Shown: positions 6,748 through 6,763 of the stretch, in pieces
Layout: every line of letters starts with the position of its first letter
How positions within the stretch are numbered: position 1 is the stretch's first letter
Source: Globobulimina sp.
Lineage: Eukaryota > Foraminifera > Rotaliida
Assembly (NCBI GenBank): GCA_003354225.1
Contig: PIVH01000242.1
Span: 1 to 6,763 of the forward strand
DNA: 6,763 bases
Direction: 5' to 3'
Made by a program: the position numbers and the translations under genes
Notes under the pieces: model-generated
What the model was told of the DNA's origin: nothing
The model's database searches: none
What the model saw: only the letters and a program-made list of their open reading frames with translations

Positions 6748-6763
6748 ATAAGTTCTGAGCCCT

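Overview
This 6.8-kb window comes from an A+T-rich eukaryotic genome. It holds a long, apparently intact non-LTR (LINE-type) retrotransposon on the + strand, followed by two small host-type genes. All three stop codons end genes or are absent from the 1740-codon retrotransposon frame, which points to the standard genetic code. No introns can be proved. Asn-rich low complexity and A+T richness suit many fungi, amoebozoans and other protists. I cannot name the lineage from sequence alone.

Layout. Positions 1-174: non-coding 5' region with a 14-bp perfect palindrome (39-52) and three copies of a ~20-bp AT-rich unit (86-137). Positions 175-5397: one ORF coding for an AP-type endonuclease, a reverse transcriptase, a CCHC zinc-binding motif and an RNase H, with all main catalytic motifs recognisable. 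Positions 5310-5395: dense complementary blocks over the last codons that can fold into several hairpins, followed 8 bases after the stop codon by a (TAC)4 tract that is the best candidate for the element's 3' tail. Positions 5417-5622: intergenic, with one dyad.

Positions 5623-6372, - strand: a 249-residue protein with an AT-hook-like basic start, an HMG box, two tandem ubiquitin-interacting motifs and a C-terminal C3HC4 RING finger. This looks like a chromatin-bound ubiquitin reader and E3 ligase in one small chain, and it is the most interesting host protein here. Only 87 bases separate its start codon from that of a divergent + strand gene (6460-6747). That gene encodes 95 residues with a possible SAM-like helical region and could be a first exon or a fragment.

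How they relate. The retrotransposon is self-contained: endonuclease nicks the target, reverse transcriptase primes on it, and RNase H can remove template RNA. It lies tail-to-tail with the HMG/RING gene. The two host genes probably share a compact bidirectional promoter. Nothing in the sequence links the retrotransposon functionally to them.
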